From assembly GCA_947179395.2 (NCBI GenBank), contig OX359291.1, forward strand, positions 85,817,612 through 85,881,611: DNA of 64,000 nt, in the 5' to 3' direction. Under the pieces are notes generated by a model. It did no database searches and was not told the DNA's origin. It saw only the letters and a program-made list of their open reading frames with translations. Position numbers and translations under genes: made by a program. The stretch is from Pulicaria dysenterica. Taxonomy: Eukaryota > Streptophyta > Magnoliopsida > Asterales > Asteraceae. Shown piece by piece: positions 12,036 through 25,353 of this stretch; the stretch's first letter is position 1; each line of letters starts with the position of its first letter.

Positions 12036-14711
12036 ATGGATGGTATATATCTCAAGACAGGATTCATGATCACGACTCCTATCACCACCGCCGGAGAGAT
12101 TCGTAAAAATTCATCTCAAATAACCGCCACCGTCAGCCGGACGGCGGCGACGGCAAGCGCAATTTCATCGGAGAAACCTACAGTGTCGGGTTCTCCTGCT
12201 CCTCGGACTACAGGCCCGTGGGGTTTTTCTCTAAAATTCCCTCTCGCTTCTTTTTTCGTTGGTCACCGGAATCGTCACGATGCGTTGGCCGTAGATGACG
12301 CCGTTTCCGTTGACAGAGAAGAAGAAACGAAGGAAGAAAGCGAGTTTAACGAGAAAGACGAGAATTGGGTGTTGAAAATTCTTCATGTGAGATCTATGTG
12401 GGGCGAAAAGAAAGGCAGTAGGATCAAAGAGGAAGAAGATCAAGAAATTAAAGATCATCTGGAGAATGGATTCAATCAACAAGATGACGTTCCTATCGAT
12501 GAACAAGAGTGTGATGCGTGTAGGGTTGATGACGACGATGATTCCCAAATCGAATTTGATCAAATCTCTTTTTCCAAATTGCTTAGAAGGGTTTCTCTAG
12601 CTGAAGCAAGGTTGTATTCCCAAATGTCTTATTTAGGGAGCTTAGCCTACTCCATAAATCAAATCAAGGTACCATCTTTCACACCCTTGCAGACCATGTT
12701 TTTTTTAAACGACTTATTGTGATTCTTTTGAAGAACCCGACTCTTTTCTGTCTTTTTGAGGATATTGTGTGGATGCTTAGACTCTAGTAAGTGTTTAATA
12801 TAAAGATTCCTTGCAATGTGGTTTAATAGTTGGATACCTAAGTGTACTCTAGGGTAGAATTGATATGATCTGCTGCATTTTGAAACATTGGATGGTGCTC
12901 TAAATAACCTGCGTAATGCTATTTACAGTCAAAATGAAATCTTAAAACTTGTTATTATATGTTTGCGCAGCCTGGGAATCTACTGAAAAATCACAGACTC
13001 CGTTTTGTTACTTCTTCCCTAGAAAAGAAAGCCGAGCTGGCTGCAAAAGCCGAAAAAGATAAGGAACAAAACAGGGTTCAGGAACAAGAAAACGACCCCC
13101 AAAAAAAAGATCAGGCATTGAAAGCTGAGGAAGAAAGGGTCTCAGAAGTAGAACAAACCACACATGAGGTTAAGAATGAAGAGGAGAAGCGTGGTGGCAA
13201 TCCGATAAGTGCGTCCACAGCGTATCATATTGCAGCCTCAGCTGCTTCCTATCTTCATTCCCAAACAAAGAGTATTATTCCTTTCAAGTCTTCTGAAAAT
13301 AACAATGGTAAAGTTGGTATGACAAGAGCAGAGGTTGCTTCATTAATGACCACCGACTCTGTAACTGCCGTGGTTGCCGCCAAGGAAGAAGTCAAACAGG
13401 CTGTTGCTGATGATTTGAACTCGATGCATTCATCGCCTTGTGAATGGTTCGTATGTGATGATGATGAAGAAAGTACTCGATACTTTGTCATTCAGGGATC
13501 TGAATCACTTGCATCATGGCAAGCTAATTTGCTCTTTGAACCTATTCAGTTTGAGGTAAAACTTTAATAAATGTATGCTATAGGATTTGAATCTTGTTGA
13601 ATATATGTTCTTGACAAAATTTACTGTATCTGTTCAGGGACTGGATGTAATTGTCCATAGGGGTATATATGAGGCTGCAAAGGGGATTTATGAGCAAATG
13701 CTGCCTGAAGTCCAAGCACACCTTGAACGTTATGGCAGTCGTGCAAAGTTGCGTTTCACTGGGCATTCTCTTGGTGGAAGCTTATCGTTGCTTGTAAATC
13801 TCATGTTACTGATAAGAGGACAAGCTCCTCGATCTTCATTACTTCCTGTTATTACATTTGGTGCACCCTCGGTTATGTGTGGAGGTGACCGTTTGCTTCA
13901 TAAGCTTGGGTTACCCAAAAGTCATCTTCAGGGGATCACAATGCATCGTGATATCGTACCCCGGGCCTTTTCTTGCAGGTATCCAAGTCGTGTAGCCGAG
14001 CTTCTCAAGGCTGTAAATGGGAATTTCCGAAATCACCCCTGCCTCAATAACCAGGTAGAGAAAGATGTTCCCTTGTTCTTGTGATTGCATTATAGGCAAA
14101 CTGCAAGAAAATTTAATAAAGTATCTAAAAATGTGGTTTTTTTTTGGCAGAATTTGTTGTATGCTCCAATGGGGGAGTTCTTGATTCTCCAGCCAGATGC
14201 AAAACTTTCACCGAGCCATGATCTTCTTCCATCTGGTAGTGGTCTGTATATCTTGACCTCTTCAGCATCAGATGTGATTGAGGCAGAGAAGCAAATGAGA
14301 GCTGCACAGTCTGTGTTCTTGAACACACCTCACCCACTAGAGATCTTAAGTGACCGGGCTGCATATGGTTCAACCGGGGCAATTCAAAGAGACCATGACA
14401 TGGAATCATATTTGGTTTCTGTTCAGAGTGTGATCCGTCAAGAGCTTAAACGTGTAAGAAAAGCAAGGCGAGAACAGAGGCGACATGCTTGGTGGCCCCT
14501 GGTTTCACCACGTGATCATGACACGAGTCGTACGGGGCTAAGTCAAAGTCAAAACCAGGTCAATTTTACCGGAGTGCTGCAGACAGGAAGCGAGTCTTTA
14601 AAACGATTCACAAGACTGGTTGCATCGGACCATATGCATTTGCTTGTAATACTGTTGCTCCCTGCAAGGTTGTTCCTTGCGGAGGCAGGCAATCTGATTC
14701 AATCCATTTAA
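12036..14711 (+). CDS. PLIP: Plastid lipase of the PLIP2/PLIP3 type (phospholipase A1), four exons
   Basis: Exons 12036-12668, 12971-13555, 13638-14054 and 14151-14711 join in frame with GT-AG introns to about 731 residues, close to the roughly 650-715 I recall for Arabidopsis PLIP2/PLIP3. The class 3 lipase elbow GHSLGG places the nucleophile Ser at about residue 450. Candidate catalytic Asp and His lie in HRDIVPR (about 511) and SPSHDLLPSG (about 568). The Ser/Thr/Ala-rich first 60 residues fit a plastid transit peptide. The middle carries family-typical stretches (CRVDDDDD, SFSKLLRRVSLAEARLY, LRFVTSSLEKK) and a charged Lys/Glu-rich linker starting exon 2. Known family role: hydrolysis of acyl chains from plastid membrane glycerolipids, linked in Arabidopsis to oil accumulation and jasmonate-related signalling. 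The start is the first ATG in the frame; a frame extending upstream to 12018 lacks an ATG. A hydrophobic segment near the C-terminus is visible. No defect seen. Confidence 0.93.
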
Positions 14712-16182
14712 AACATTCTTTATTGATTGATCGACGATCTTCGGTTTGTTATAAGTCAAACACGAAGATAAAATTGAAAAAAATATATATATCAAAGTTT
14801 AGTTTGTGGATATGTTGGTGAATCAATCCGATGTTAATTTGGTATCGTTTTTGTTTGTTTGTTTGTTAAGGTGTTTGATTATTTGGTTATGGGATGCTTA
14901 TACGAAATTAAATGTTGTATAAAGACATGCATGTAGATGTAGTGTACGGGATGAAATAGATTGTTGCGTAGGTGCAACAAACTTGGTTTTGTGATGTTGA
15001 GATCTGGTGCAGCAGCATCACATAAATTGCCATCGTGGTTAAAACGTGTATGACTAGATGTTTTGAATAAGGACCATATCTGGGTGGTGGTGAAGGTGAC
15101 AAAATAGAGGTCATGGTCCGGACCATTGCCTCATTCCAAGTTCAAAACAAGTCATCCATCCATCCGCTTGCTTATAACAAACCGGCCAATTAAGCCCAAT
15201 TATTATTGACTTGTGTTCGGTTCGGGATATTAATTAATTAACTATATATGGTAGATTTCATAATAAAAGATTATTATAATAATTATGTGAAAACTCTATA
15301 ATAGCCTTTTTTTTAATAAAGAAATTGAAGATGAATTATCAATTACGTATGACTTGAAATTAGCAGTACGATTGGAACTATAATCTAATTAAATGGGAAG
15401 CTTCACGTAACAAAACTTTTCGGATTTAATTGAATCTTATCCGTATTGGCATGAATTTCAAATTATGTATGGGGTAGCCGAATTGGTACATAAGATTTGA
15501 AATCGAAATTTCAAATTTCGGAGCTTATAATTGTTTAGTGGAATCTAAATTGGGTTAGGAATTCGAGTTTGTTTCGGTTAAAAATATTGTAGCTATGTTT
15601 TATTCAACTTATGCATATTTGGGGTGATATCTATATAAACACTTTAGTCATAATAAAGAAGTTACTGGTTCTTCACTAAATCCTGCCCATGGACGTAGGT
15701 CGTGACCATGACCAAACCGCGTTATATCTTGGTGTCGTGTTTATCTACTGTCATCCACATCTTCTAACGTGTTATTGTTAAAGTTTGAAGTTCGATTCTT
15801 AGAAGGTGGTGTTTTGATCCTTACATTTTCATGATTATAAATGGTATTTTGTTTATTTATTTCTTTTGTAGATTGGAATTAAAATTAAGGTAGGTGGGCC
15901 GTTGTGATTATATAACAGAAGTAAACAACGTATGCAAGTTGTTGGAATGAATATAATCCTAGTTGGTGTTTTGTTGTCCCCCAGTGAGGAAGGGAGGGTG
16001 GTTTACATATTAACACGTCATTGGGGGAAGTTGTGCCTATCCGCAATGTCTTGTGCTTTTTGCAGTCGTCGTATCATATGTTGGATCCAACCGTCAGGGA
16101 AAGTTCCCCTAATGAATCCAGAATCAAAGAAACCAAAGGGGACTAAATCATATATATGACTTGCATTTTATATAATAAAAAA
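14712..16182. other. 3' flank of the lipase gene and spacer
   Basis: Downstream transcript end of the lipase, then AT-rich sequence. A frame of 75 codons at 15,932-16,159 has no recognisable motif, and I do not call it a gene. Confidence 0.5.
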
Positions 16183-16429
16183 GAATAATGATAACGGCAG
16201 CCTTAGGACTGTGGATAAGAATAAAAAAATATAATTTTAATTTTTAAATATAGTAACCATGTGTCATGTATAGAAAGTTTGGATATTAATTAAAGTATGA
16301 TTAATGTGGTTTTCTTACAAATATGGAAGGTTGATAATTAAACTTGAGTTTAATTTTTATTTTTAGAAATTAAAATTTCTTTTTTTTTATTGTTATCCAC
16401 ATCCCTAAGGGCTGTGGTTATCATTGTCC
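16183..16429. mobile_element. Mutator-type MITE, about 247 bp
   Basis: Inverted termini (left AATGATAACGGCAGCC..., right end reversed CAATGATAACCACAGCC...) are flanked by a 9-bp duplication AATAAAAAA at 16174-16182 and 16430-16438. A 9-bp duplication is typical of Mutator-like elements. The low complexity of the duplicated sequence weakens that argument. No coding capacity. Confidence 0.65.
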
Positions 16430-16995
16430 AATAAAAAACTACTAAAAAAGAAAAGAAAAGGAAACAACCTATACCCACGTGTAGACAGCTCAACAATTTA
16501 GAGAACTTGTCGCAGACTAATCAATCTCAAGTTATTGTCGATACTCGATAGCTTCTTGTGTTGCCTTTTAAGAATAATATATGATTGACCACACTTGGTA
16601 AGAGCCAGGGTAATAGACCACCACCATGGTCGACATAAATGACCTTGCATCTGGGGCCAATCGACAAACCATGTTGCCAAACTTCTAATTTATTTTTAAC
16701 TTTACAACACTTGAGAAGATAAAAAATGGTCTAGAGTAGTAGTAAACCACTACAAGAGTATTCTTGGTGCAATAGTGGTGGAAAAAGTGGATGATGTGAT
16801 ATGAGGTAGGATCTAGGATGCTCTAATAATAGCAGAGTAGACCGAGAATAGAAAGAAAAAAGATGAACAAGTGTCACCGTATTTTTACAACAATGATTCA
16901 ACACATTAAGTAGTAAGATATCTTTTCCAAAATTGGAGTTGTATACGTGTATGGCTAAGTTGATTATTCAACACTTTACTAGGAATAATTACACA
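16430..16995. other. Spacer, nothing recognised
   Basis: No supported gene. A 60-codon minus-strand frame at 16,498-16,680 has no known motif. Confidence 0.5.
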
Positions 16996-17437
16996 TCTTA
17001 CTCCTATATAATACATTTACACACTAAAAACTCTTAATTTTTAAGTAAATTGAAATTTCTAATATACCCCTCAAATAACCTCTATCTCTCTCCTACTTTA
17101 CACACTTACCAAAACATTATTATATAATTACATACTTTCTAAATTATAAAAAAGGAAATAACATTCATCTCTCTCTTTCCTACTTTACACACTTACCAAT
17201 AAACATATTATATAATTAAACACTTTATAAATTACAAAAAATAAAATTGTTTGATTGTTTTTTTAGAAATATGTTTAAAAAAAATAAAATAGTTTATGAA
17301 AAAAATAAAAAAATAAAATGACATATTATCAAGTAAAAATTATTTTATCATACTCCTATATTATATAAAAAATGGTATGTTATCGGGTATAAACTATTCG
17401 TCTTCGCAGCATTGCGCGGGTACAGTGCTAGTGCTAG
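16996..17437 (+). mobile_element. Small non-autonomous Helitron-like element
   Basis: It begins with TCTTACTCCTATATAATAC and ends with a GC-rich stretch CGCAGCATTGCGCGGG followed by a short spacer and CTAGT (duplicated at 17428-17438). A 5' TC end, a 3' hairpin-like GC stretch, a CTAG end and no target duplication fit Helitrons. The start motif resembles one at 26,187, and the tail resembles the one at 28,440-28,470. Confidence 0.5.
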
Positions 17438-18057
17438 TAAAAGCAGTAAAACCCCTTTTATAAGAGCCAAATAATGAGTCGTTGTTTACTAGCTAGCGGG
17501 GTGTCTTTGAGAGGGTGTAGGAGGTGGCGAGGTTCGATCTCATATAGCCCATGGTTCAGAGGGACCCAAATTTTTATATACTATATTATATATAGATATA
17601 ATGTTAATGATTTTTAAAAATCCAATTAGTAAAATAGAAATAGTAGAAAACTCATATTTAAAATAATTGTTTTGTAAGCCTAAAAGTTGATATTATACTT
17701 TAAAGTATCTTAAACAACACTATTGTTTTTCCAAATGCAATTATTGCACATATAGTCTTGTTGAATGTTACAATAATATTGATATCTACGTAAAAAAGTT
17801 TCTTAAAACTTAAATGTTGAGGTCATACTTACAGTGTAAAATATCACAAGAAAAACTTAATAGATTGACAATGATAGGCTACTCGGAATCATATCCTTGG
17901 GAGTATTGTTTAATAAAATTGATTTATAACTTTACTTCCAATAATGCTAGGAAAATTTCACGATTCTTGTAACTATATAAGAAAAACCATTTATGTTATC
18001 ATTATTTTGTTTTTAATTATTGATATTATAAGTACATAGTATCAGTAAATTTTTAAT

Positions 18058-18091
<34 letters not shown>

Positions 18092-20888
18092 CAGGGATGG
18101 ACCAAGGGGTTTTGTTGACTGCTAGAAACTATATAATGACATAAATAAAATTCATTAAGATTGAGAGTGTCACCCACACGTCAATTTTGTAGACAGTGAA
18201 AATTTTCAATCTTTTCGAGCTAGTGTCACCATTCAAAATTCTTGATGCCTTTAGTGTTTTTTTATGCCACCAAAATATAATAAAAATAAAATTTAAAGTA
18301 TGATAAAATATAGGTCAATATTCGATTTATACCTTTAAAATATTTTAGTTTATCCTAAAAGCAATAATTAAATTAACAGAGCTTTATCTAGGTAATGTTT
18401 TTGTATTAGATGTCCTAAGTTACCAAAACAACATTTGAAACGGTTTTAACCCGACCCGATTAACTGAAAATAAAAAAAACATAAGTCTGCCCCTATGTGT
18501 GTCGGCCCATATTTCTTTTTTGTGAGGGCCTAGAAAATTAATGAGACACCCCTGCTAGCTAGTTTTGCTAATCAAATATATGAGTTGTGTTTAATAAAGT
18601 CTATATAAAAAATATAATTCTAAAATTTTAAAATGAAATCACAAATGACTCAATATACAATCACATGTGGTTTGTAAAGCATCATATGTGAATTACAAAA
18701 ATACTACTCCGTCCAAAAAATTAAAATGTAATCTAGACCATTGATGTCATTGATCCAATGGCTAAAATTAGTTTTTTTAAACCATGAATTAAAAATAAAC
18801 TATATTAAACATTCTTCTCAAATTTATATATTATCTCTTCTCTTCACACTCGCTACATCAAAACAATTATTAAAGCTAAAGAATAGAAATAATGAAAGAA
18901 TATTATTGAATTACAGATACCACAATTTTCTAGATAGGAGGATGAATATTTAGTAAGTTTAATTTTTTCAACATAAAGTGAGGCTATTAAGGAATCCTAA
19001 AGTGATTACTGATTAGTCAATATTTCAATTATAATACTTACAAAGACAAACCCTAAAAAAGGAAAAGCAATTGACATTCATATATAGTGAAGTCCAATTG
19101 AAACAACATTCTAAAAAGTTCCTTTCTTTTCACTAATTCATATTTCTTACTTCATTTCCATACGTAGTAAATTTGTATTGTTTGATGTTGTGATTTGACA
19201 AATGATGGGCTATGAAGAGTTTGTTGAATTGATTCACAATTATGTTGGAATTGATAAATATATCATTTACGTTGAATTTTATAGTATGTTACAAGTGTGT
19301 ATGTGTTATAGAAATTATGAGTGATAGTAGTTTAGAAAGGCTGTCTTGATTCATTAGTTGCAATAGAAGAGATGGAGTGCTCTAGGGTCATGTCCATGTC
19401 AAAATGGAGTCGATATTCATCGCCACCCCCATCAAATTGGTCTTACAGAGCTCCTTCATAATCAGAGTTTGTGAAGAGACATTCATATGTATCAAGTCCT
19501 CTCATCACGTAAGCAATATCCCGCTGCACGGTGATGAGTTTGCAAGCGAGGGTCTATCGACATTCAACAAGTGATGACTAGAATTGTGAAACACGAGTCC
19601 AACAGAATGTATGAATTGTACTAGCAACTACATGAGTGCCGAACTTTTCTAATGAGGCTGGACATACAAGTCATAAAGATCCACCGTATTTTAAAAGATA
19701 AGATAAGCAGCTTCACGAATGGTGTCAAGAATCAAATGATATTCGGTTAGGGATATTCTTTAGAAGGTTGCATGTTGCTCATATGGAGCTTATAGTAGTT
19801 GACGACACCCTAATGCTCTGGAAAACAACAGGCACCCCTGCCACGTTGTATTATATCAGCCTTTATACGACTTCCAACCATTCTATCCTTTATAACTGAA
19901 GTTCCTAACCGCTCCTCTGAAGTCGGGGTTATGAAAGCAGACTCCTGACCACACACAGGCTAACTACCGAATATCATTAAAAGTCTGCCCTAACCTCTCT
20001 TGAAGTTGGGGTTAGGCAAGCACTTAGGATCGTCATCACTTCTAAGCCATGTTAGGATCAGCAACATATTAAATGTGATGAGATATTGCAGCTTTTGTTG
20101 AAGTCGGCTCTTGAATACCAATATCGGAAGATTAAGTCGGGTGTTACCAACCACGACTAAAATATAAATCAAACAAAAAAACAAGTATTTACATTTGTAT
20201 CGAGACATATACATTGTTTGTCTACCTACAGGGAAGTCTGCATTTCACTACCGTGGCTACTTGTGACAGTTTATGGCCAACGCTTCAGCAAGTGTTTATA
20301 GTATGCACTCCATGCCATAACTTACCTCTTCATTCTTTTGCAGTAATGTTTCTATAATGAACCAGCAAATACATGAATCGCATCCATCTTGACAAGCTAA
20401 CTGAATGAAACTTTCTTATTTTGATGGCACACGTTTCAATGTCATGAATCTAACCCAGATTTTGAATGTTCAATCCTGAGAAATTACTAAGCCTCTGTTC
20501 ATTCTTTACTTCACATGAAGATAAGCCATCTGCATTTGTCCTCTTTCTCGGAGATATGTGGTGAAGTTAAAGACAACCTTGATGACTACTGGTTTGATTT
20601 CATTGTTATATCTATCCTCAACTGGAAAAGGAAAATGCTTTACAACCAGCAGCAGCTGTTGGATAACCATTGGTATGGGTACCAAGGATTACAAGTTTAA
20701 CACATTAATGTGCAGGCTAAATAGCTAAAACAGAACTTTAAATCTTCATTTTATAACATAAATATACAGTGTCCAAAACTCCAAGCATTACCTACGATAT
20801 AACTGGCATCACTCTCCCAAAGCAGGAAGGAGCCTTTGTGAGGAAAATGGTACATTATTGTTATTGTCAACATACAAGCCATATGGCT
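17438..20888. other. Intergenic stretch, mostly unrecognised
   Basis: Contains a TA/GT microsatellite at about 18,057-18,092. A TACTCCGTCC motif at 18,706 resembles a Stowaway end but has no partner. From about 19.2 to 20.7 kb the base composition is less AT-rich and may be decayed transposon sequence, but I could not identify a family. No gene supported. Confidence 0.45.
18057..18092. repeat. (TA)n(GT)n microsatellite
   Basis: Alternating AT dinucleotides followed by about ten GT units. Confidence 0.9.
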
Positions 20889-22110
20889 CTAGAGATCAAT
20901 TTTTCCTGCTAGATACCATGAATGCATTGCAAGACTACCAAAAGACATTATGTTAGCTAGAGACGATAGTCCGTGAATCATACCAAACTTCTTGTTCATT
21001 GCTTTTAGCTTTGGGTTCACCTTCGCAACCTCTTGGTTCTTTGTCCGCCCAACTTCTTCCCCAATGTTTGCTTCCCTCTCCACCTTGTGCCTCTGCTTCA
21101 TCATCTACATTCACATATTCATCAAACAAACAACATCATAACTCAGGATTTTGACTCCACTACAAGTTGCAAACTTTATATTAGTTTAAATCTACCCTGA
21201 TATTCAAGAAAGCCCACAACCCTCTAACCATCTGACTTCAAGAATGATTGTTCATCATACAAGCCCAGTGTGATGAACTAACTAATTTGCCCATAATAAA
21301 GAACCCGTCAACTCAATCTTAATACAAGAATATTGTTCATCGGGCAAGCCCAGTGTTATGAACTGACTGGTTTTTAGAACCCGATCATTATATTGAACAG
21401 CAAGTTAAGTTCAATGACAATTGCATTTTAAGATTTCAAGAATCAAATAAATAAAGACCAGTGGATTTTAGTGTTTCAAATACACTGCTGATTCAGTATT
21501 ATTAACAGAAAAGGACTGTGCTACTGTAGTGATTATGCGAAATCATGGAGATGAGAATTAAAGCTAGTTACCTCAATGGTCATGGGAGTAAATACAAACA
21601 GATTGGTGAGATTGAATACAAACGCAGCGACCAGAAACCCTAGCTGATACTTCTCAGCAGTTGATGAAGACTTCCATGGATGTGTATACCCAAAACACCC
21701 CACGGACACCGCACAGCATATACCAACCATCGTGAAGTACGCCGGAAACATCTTGCTTTGCAGGTTCCCAAACTGATGTCTCGGCAGATGCCTATGAAAT
21801 TATTAATCAATTTAGGCGTCTGATAGCTACAGTAATTGAGTTCTGAAAACCGATTTGGTATTTGATAAAAAAAAGTCGTGTGTGAATCAGATAGAAAAGA
21901 GTATGAAGGCGTTACTTACTTGAACATGATGATACCGCCGATGAAGGTGACCCAAAGCGCTGCGCCCCAAGCGGTGGAAAAACATAGGAGGTGCGCAAGT
22001 TTGACGAAGGTTGTGATCTTTGCCGATTTTGATCCGAAGGTCTCCGGCGAGAATATTACTCCGATTGCCAAGAAGGCAATCGCAGTAAGAAATCGTGTCA
22101 TCCAAGCCAT
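20889..22110 (-). CDS. TMEM205-like / DUF4149 membrane protein, three exons
   Basis: Minus-strand exons 22110-21920, 21791-21572 and 21104-20889 join in frame with GT-AG introns (first junction splits a Lys codon) to about 208 residues. The first exon has an N-terminal hydrophobic helix and a second one (FVKLAHLLCFSTAWGAALWV). The FK-H-LPRHQFGNLQSKMFPAYF segment across junction 1 is the family signature of TMEM205/DUF4149. Two more hydrophobic segments follow in exon 2, then a charged K/E-rich loop (MMKQRHKVEREANIGEE) and a C-terminal hydrophobic stretch. From memory, Arabidopsis At3g62580 is the same family (about 213 residues), sometimes labelled LEA-like, and neighbours the lipase At3g62590. 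Plant function is not established. The protein appears intact; the ATG at 22110 gives the family's N-terminal length. Confidence 0.88.
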
Positions 22111-22354
22111 GGCTGAGCAGTTGAGAAATGTAAAGAGGGTGATTGATGAAGATTGAATTTATCGAAAGAAAACCTTACCAAACCCTCAGCTGGGGTTTTT
22201 AGACAGTAAACCGGTCATCGGACCGTGCCCGATAAGCTTTTGCTGAGATGCCATTACAGTTTATCTTATTTACATGAACGGCCCCTACACTATTTCAAGT
22301 CCATTATATTTATACTTTTGTAGTCTATTCCCATGTTTCAAACTTTTCAATATC
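22111..22354. other. Upstream region of the DUF4149 gene
   Basis: Short intergenic stretch that should contain the promoter; no distinct motif claimed. Confidence 0.4.
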
Positions 22355-22755
22355 TAGGGTATGTTCGGTATGGAGTTTTCTACAGTTTATTGGAGCTGGT
22401 AATTTTTTGTTTTGAAAGAAAACGCTACAAGTCATGTTCCAATGAAAAAGTTGGAAGCTTTTTTAAACAAAAAAGCTCTAAAACAAAAAACTTATTGAAG
22501 TAGATTTTAAAACTAGTTAGAAGCTTTTTATATACCAAATTACCTAAATACCCTCTTTAATTATTTTATAATTCCTTCTATTTTTATATTTGTCCTTTTT
22601 TGTCATTTTATACTATTAAGCTCCAACTACCAGCTAATTTACCGAATACATATATAAATGAAATAAACAGTTTCCAGCTCCAGCTATGAGCTACCAGCTA
22701 ACAGCTAACAACTTTCAGCTACAACTACCATCTATTTCCGCCAAACACACCCCTA
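22355..22755. mobile_element. MITE with TAGGG(T/G)-TGTTYGG ends (hAT-like)
   Basis: The left end TAGGGTATGTTCGG is inverted at the right as CCGCCAAACACACCCCTA. Subterminal GAGCT/AGCTCC repeats occur on both sides (22,390-22,500 and 22,620-22,730). The flanking 8-mers do not match cleanly, so the superfamily and exact edges are inference. Confidence 0.55.
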
Positions 22756-25051
22756 ATCTATTTTGTAGCAAGAATCTTCGGATTGCTTCCGCTTGAGTAG
22801 GTGTTAAGCTTTAGAATCTCATCAAAAAAATTTTGAAATCTGAATAAGAATATAAGGGTTGCCCACCCTTTGAGGGAATCTACCGATCGGTCCTTTGATC
22901 ATCATATATAATGTATATCGCATAATTTAAATTTAAAGTATATGTGTAACGGTTTGATCGATATATCTTTACTTTAGATTCTATGTTCCTAACGGTTAAA
23001 CACCATCGTGAGGATTAAAACGTGCATATATTTTATTCAAAATTGGTTTTTGGTTTCCAGCTCGGTTTTTTAGATGGGATGGGGCTTTTATATAACTTTC
23101 AAATCGATATTTGACTCCATATCAGTTTTGTCGACTCGTCTCAAATTAATATTAAAAAAACTTGACTTTTTTATTTCATTACTCATTTTCAACGTTTGAA
23201 ATTTTAATCTCTAAAGAGTCCATAACTCAACTAATATGCGTAAGGTTGTTCCATATTCATTACTCCTGTTTTATGATTTTCCTTTTGTATGATTTTCTCA
23301 ATAAAACCTAGTTTGTTTTGATCTTAGCACATTAGAAGGGTGATCATCGAAGTTCTTAAATTTGAATATAAGTGATCATTGTTAAGAAATGAGGTTTCGT
23401 TGTAATTATTTCTGATTGCTTCGCCGAATATATGTAAGAGAATTGAATTTTGACTAAGAAATTGTATTCTTACAAATTTGAATTCGTGAAAAACTATATA
23501 CTGTTTGGTTCATAAATACTAAAACTAAAAAATAACCTATAATAATTAAATCGATGTGTATAAACCAAATAAATTGTATTACCAACCACTCACCATCCCC
23601 TACTCGCCTCATCTAGTCCCCGCGGCTACCATACCCTACTCGCATCACCCAATCCACCACTTTACCATGCCTCCTGAACCCCTACCTCCACTATATCACT
23701 TTACCCTATCTTCACTCTATCATCTTACCCTAACACACCCAACCCTACATACATATACCCTCACCCTACCTACCCCACCCCTACCCTTCCTCACACTACA
23801 GCGTAGTGGTGAGTAGGAGTCGGTTTTGACCTCAAAACTAACCGAAACCGATAATACTGGTTATGGGTTTTTTAAATTATTGGGTTATTGGTTTCTAATG
23901 AGGCGTTTAAAGGTTAAGTGGATCAGTTTCGTTATTGATTTTATTAGTTAACCGTTATATTAAGCTGAGCCAACTTATTGGGCTTCATTATTTCAGAATT
24001 AGGCCACGAAATTGAGTTATACTTTTTTATTGTTTTATAATTTATAATAATACCCATTAAATTTGGCCAAACAATATTACAAAATGGGCCTAATAATACA
24101 CATCTCTAGTTTTCCACCAATTCATAACTTGTAAATTCATTTTTGATATTTAATAGCCTCACATAAAAGAAAATAAGAAATTACAAAATGGGACTAATAC
24201 TACACACCTTCAACCTTTACAAAATATGATATAAAATAGCAAAAGTTCAAGATTTTATAAAACACACAACATGCATGATGCACTATAAATTAACAAAAAA
24301 AACAATGTAGTCTTTATGCAATCATAAGCAGGGTGGAATGGTGGTAGCACTGGCTCGAAAAATCGAAGTTTACACTACGAAATGGTACCATCACCTCGAA
24401 AAATCGAAATGCAGATAAAATTGGCTAGTGTATCGTGTCACCGCTAGTTAAAGCATGGGTCCGACCCTTATCATAAGTGGCAAAAGTTCAAGTATTCAAC
24501 CTTCAATCCTTCACAATTTTGTAAGCTTTGTCAATAATATAAACTTGGACGTTCAATCTTCCTCATCCATCAATGAGTCATCATGTGACTTTTGTTATTA
24601 TTATTTTTTTTATTTTTCAATAACTAAATATATAAAATAATAATTAATAAATCCTTAACAGTTCAGTTTGATATCAGTTCGGCTAGAGGTACGAAACCGG
24701 AACTGACCCACTAACTATCGGTTAATATAATTTTTTAAACCAAACCTTCGGTTTTAATGGTTCGGATTTAGCGGTTTTATCGGTTACGGTTCAGTTTTTC
24801 GGTTAAGACTTACCCCGAATACAACGCTTTACTCATCTTACCCTACCTACCACACACCCCCACTACCTTACTACCCTAACCCCATGAGACTTGTCCGACT
24901 CAATAGTCACCATAAAGGAGATTCAGTCAGGTCATCAAGGTTTGGCAATGATCTAACAGCGGGAACTGCAGTTAAAGCTAGAACCCTAGTAAAACAATAA
25001 AGTCCTTACTTAGTTTAACATTTTTTCACAATATAGGCTATCTATTCAACA
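22756..25051. other. Spacer with decayed transposon-like patches
   Basis: A pyrimidine-rich stretch with CTAC/CCTAC-like repeats occurs at 23,575-23,800. GGTT/AACC-rich patches at 23,820-23,960 and 24,660-24,830 resemble the subterminal repeats of the hAT-type elements nearby, but no clear ends were found. No gene supported. Confidence 0.4.
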
Positions 25052-25059
25052 ATTTTAAT

Positions 25060-25345
25060 TAGAGGTGAGATCGGTTAAAAAACCGAATCGGATCGAAAAA
25101 ACTGGACCAGTCCAAAATCCAAAATCTATGGAAAACTAACTCTGGAGACCGGACCGACTAGTCCTGGTTCGGTTCGGTTCGTTTCATCGGTTTTTTCGGT
25201 ATTCTAGTTGTTTTATGCATAGTATCAAACAAAACCGGACCGAAACCGAAATCTATAAAGAACAAGGACCGAAGACCAGACTGACCAGGCCCGATCCAGA
25301 CCGGTCTCGGTCTTTTCAGTCTACCGAATCCCATACTCACCCCCA
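25060..25345. mobile_element. Non-autonomous hAT-type element, 286 bp
   Basis: A perfect 8-bp duplication ATTTTAAT (25052-25059 and 25346-25353) flanks short inverted ends (TAGAGGTGAG; right end reversed TGGGGGTGAG). The interior is rich in CGGTT/AACCG and nearly palindromic. No transposase. Confidence 0.78.
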
Positions 25346-25353
25346 ATTTTAAT

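Noticed and set aside
18706..18960. Possible Stowaway MITE starting ACTCCGTCC
   Set aside because: No matching inverted end or TA duplication found.
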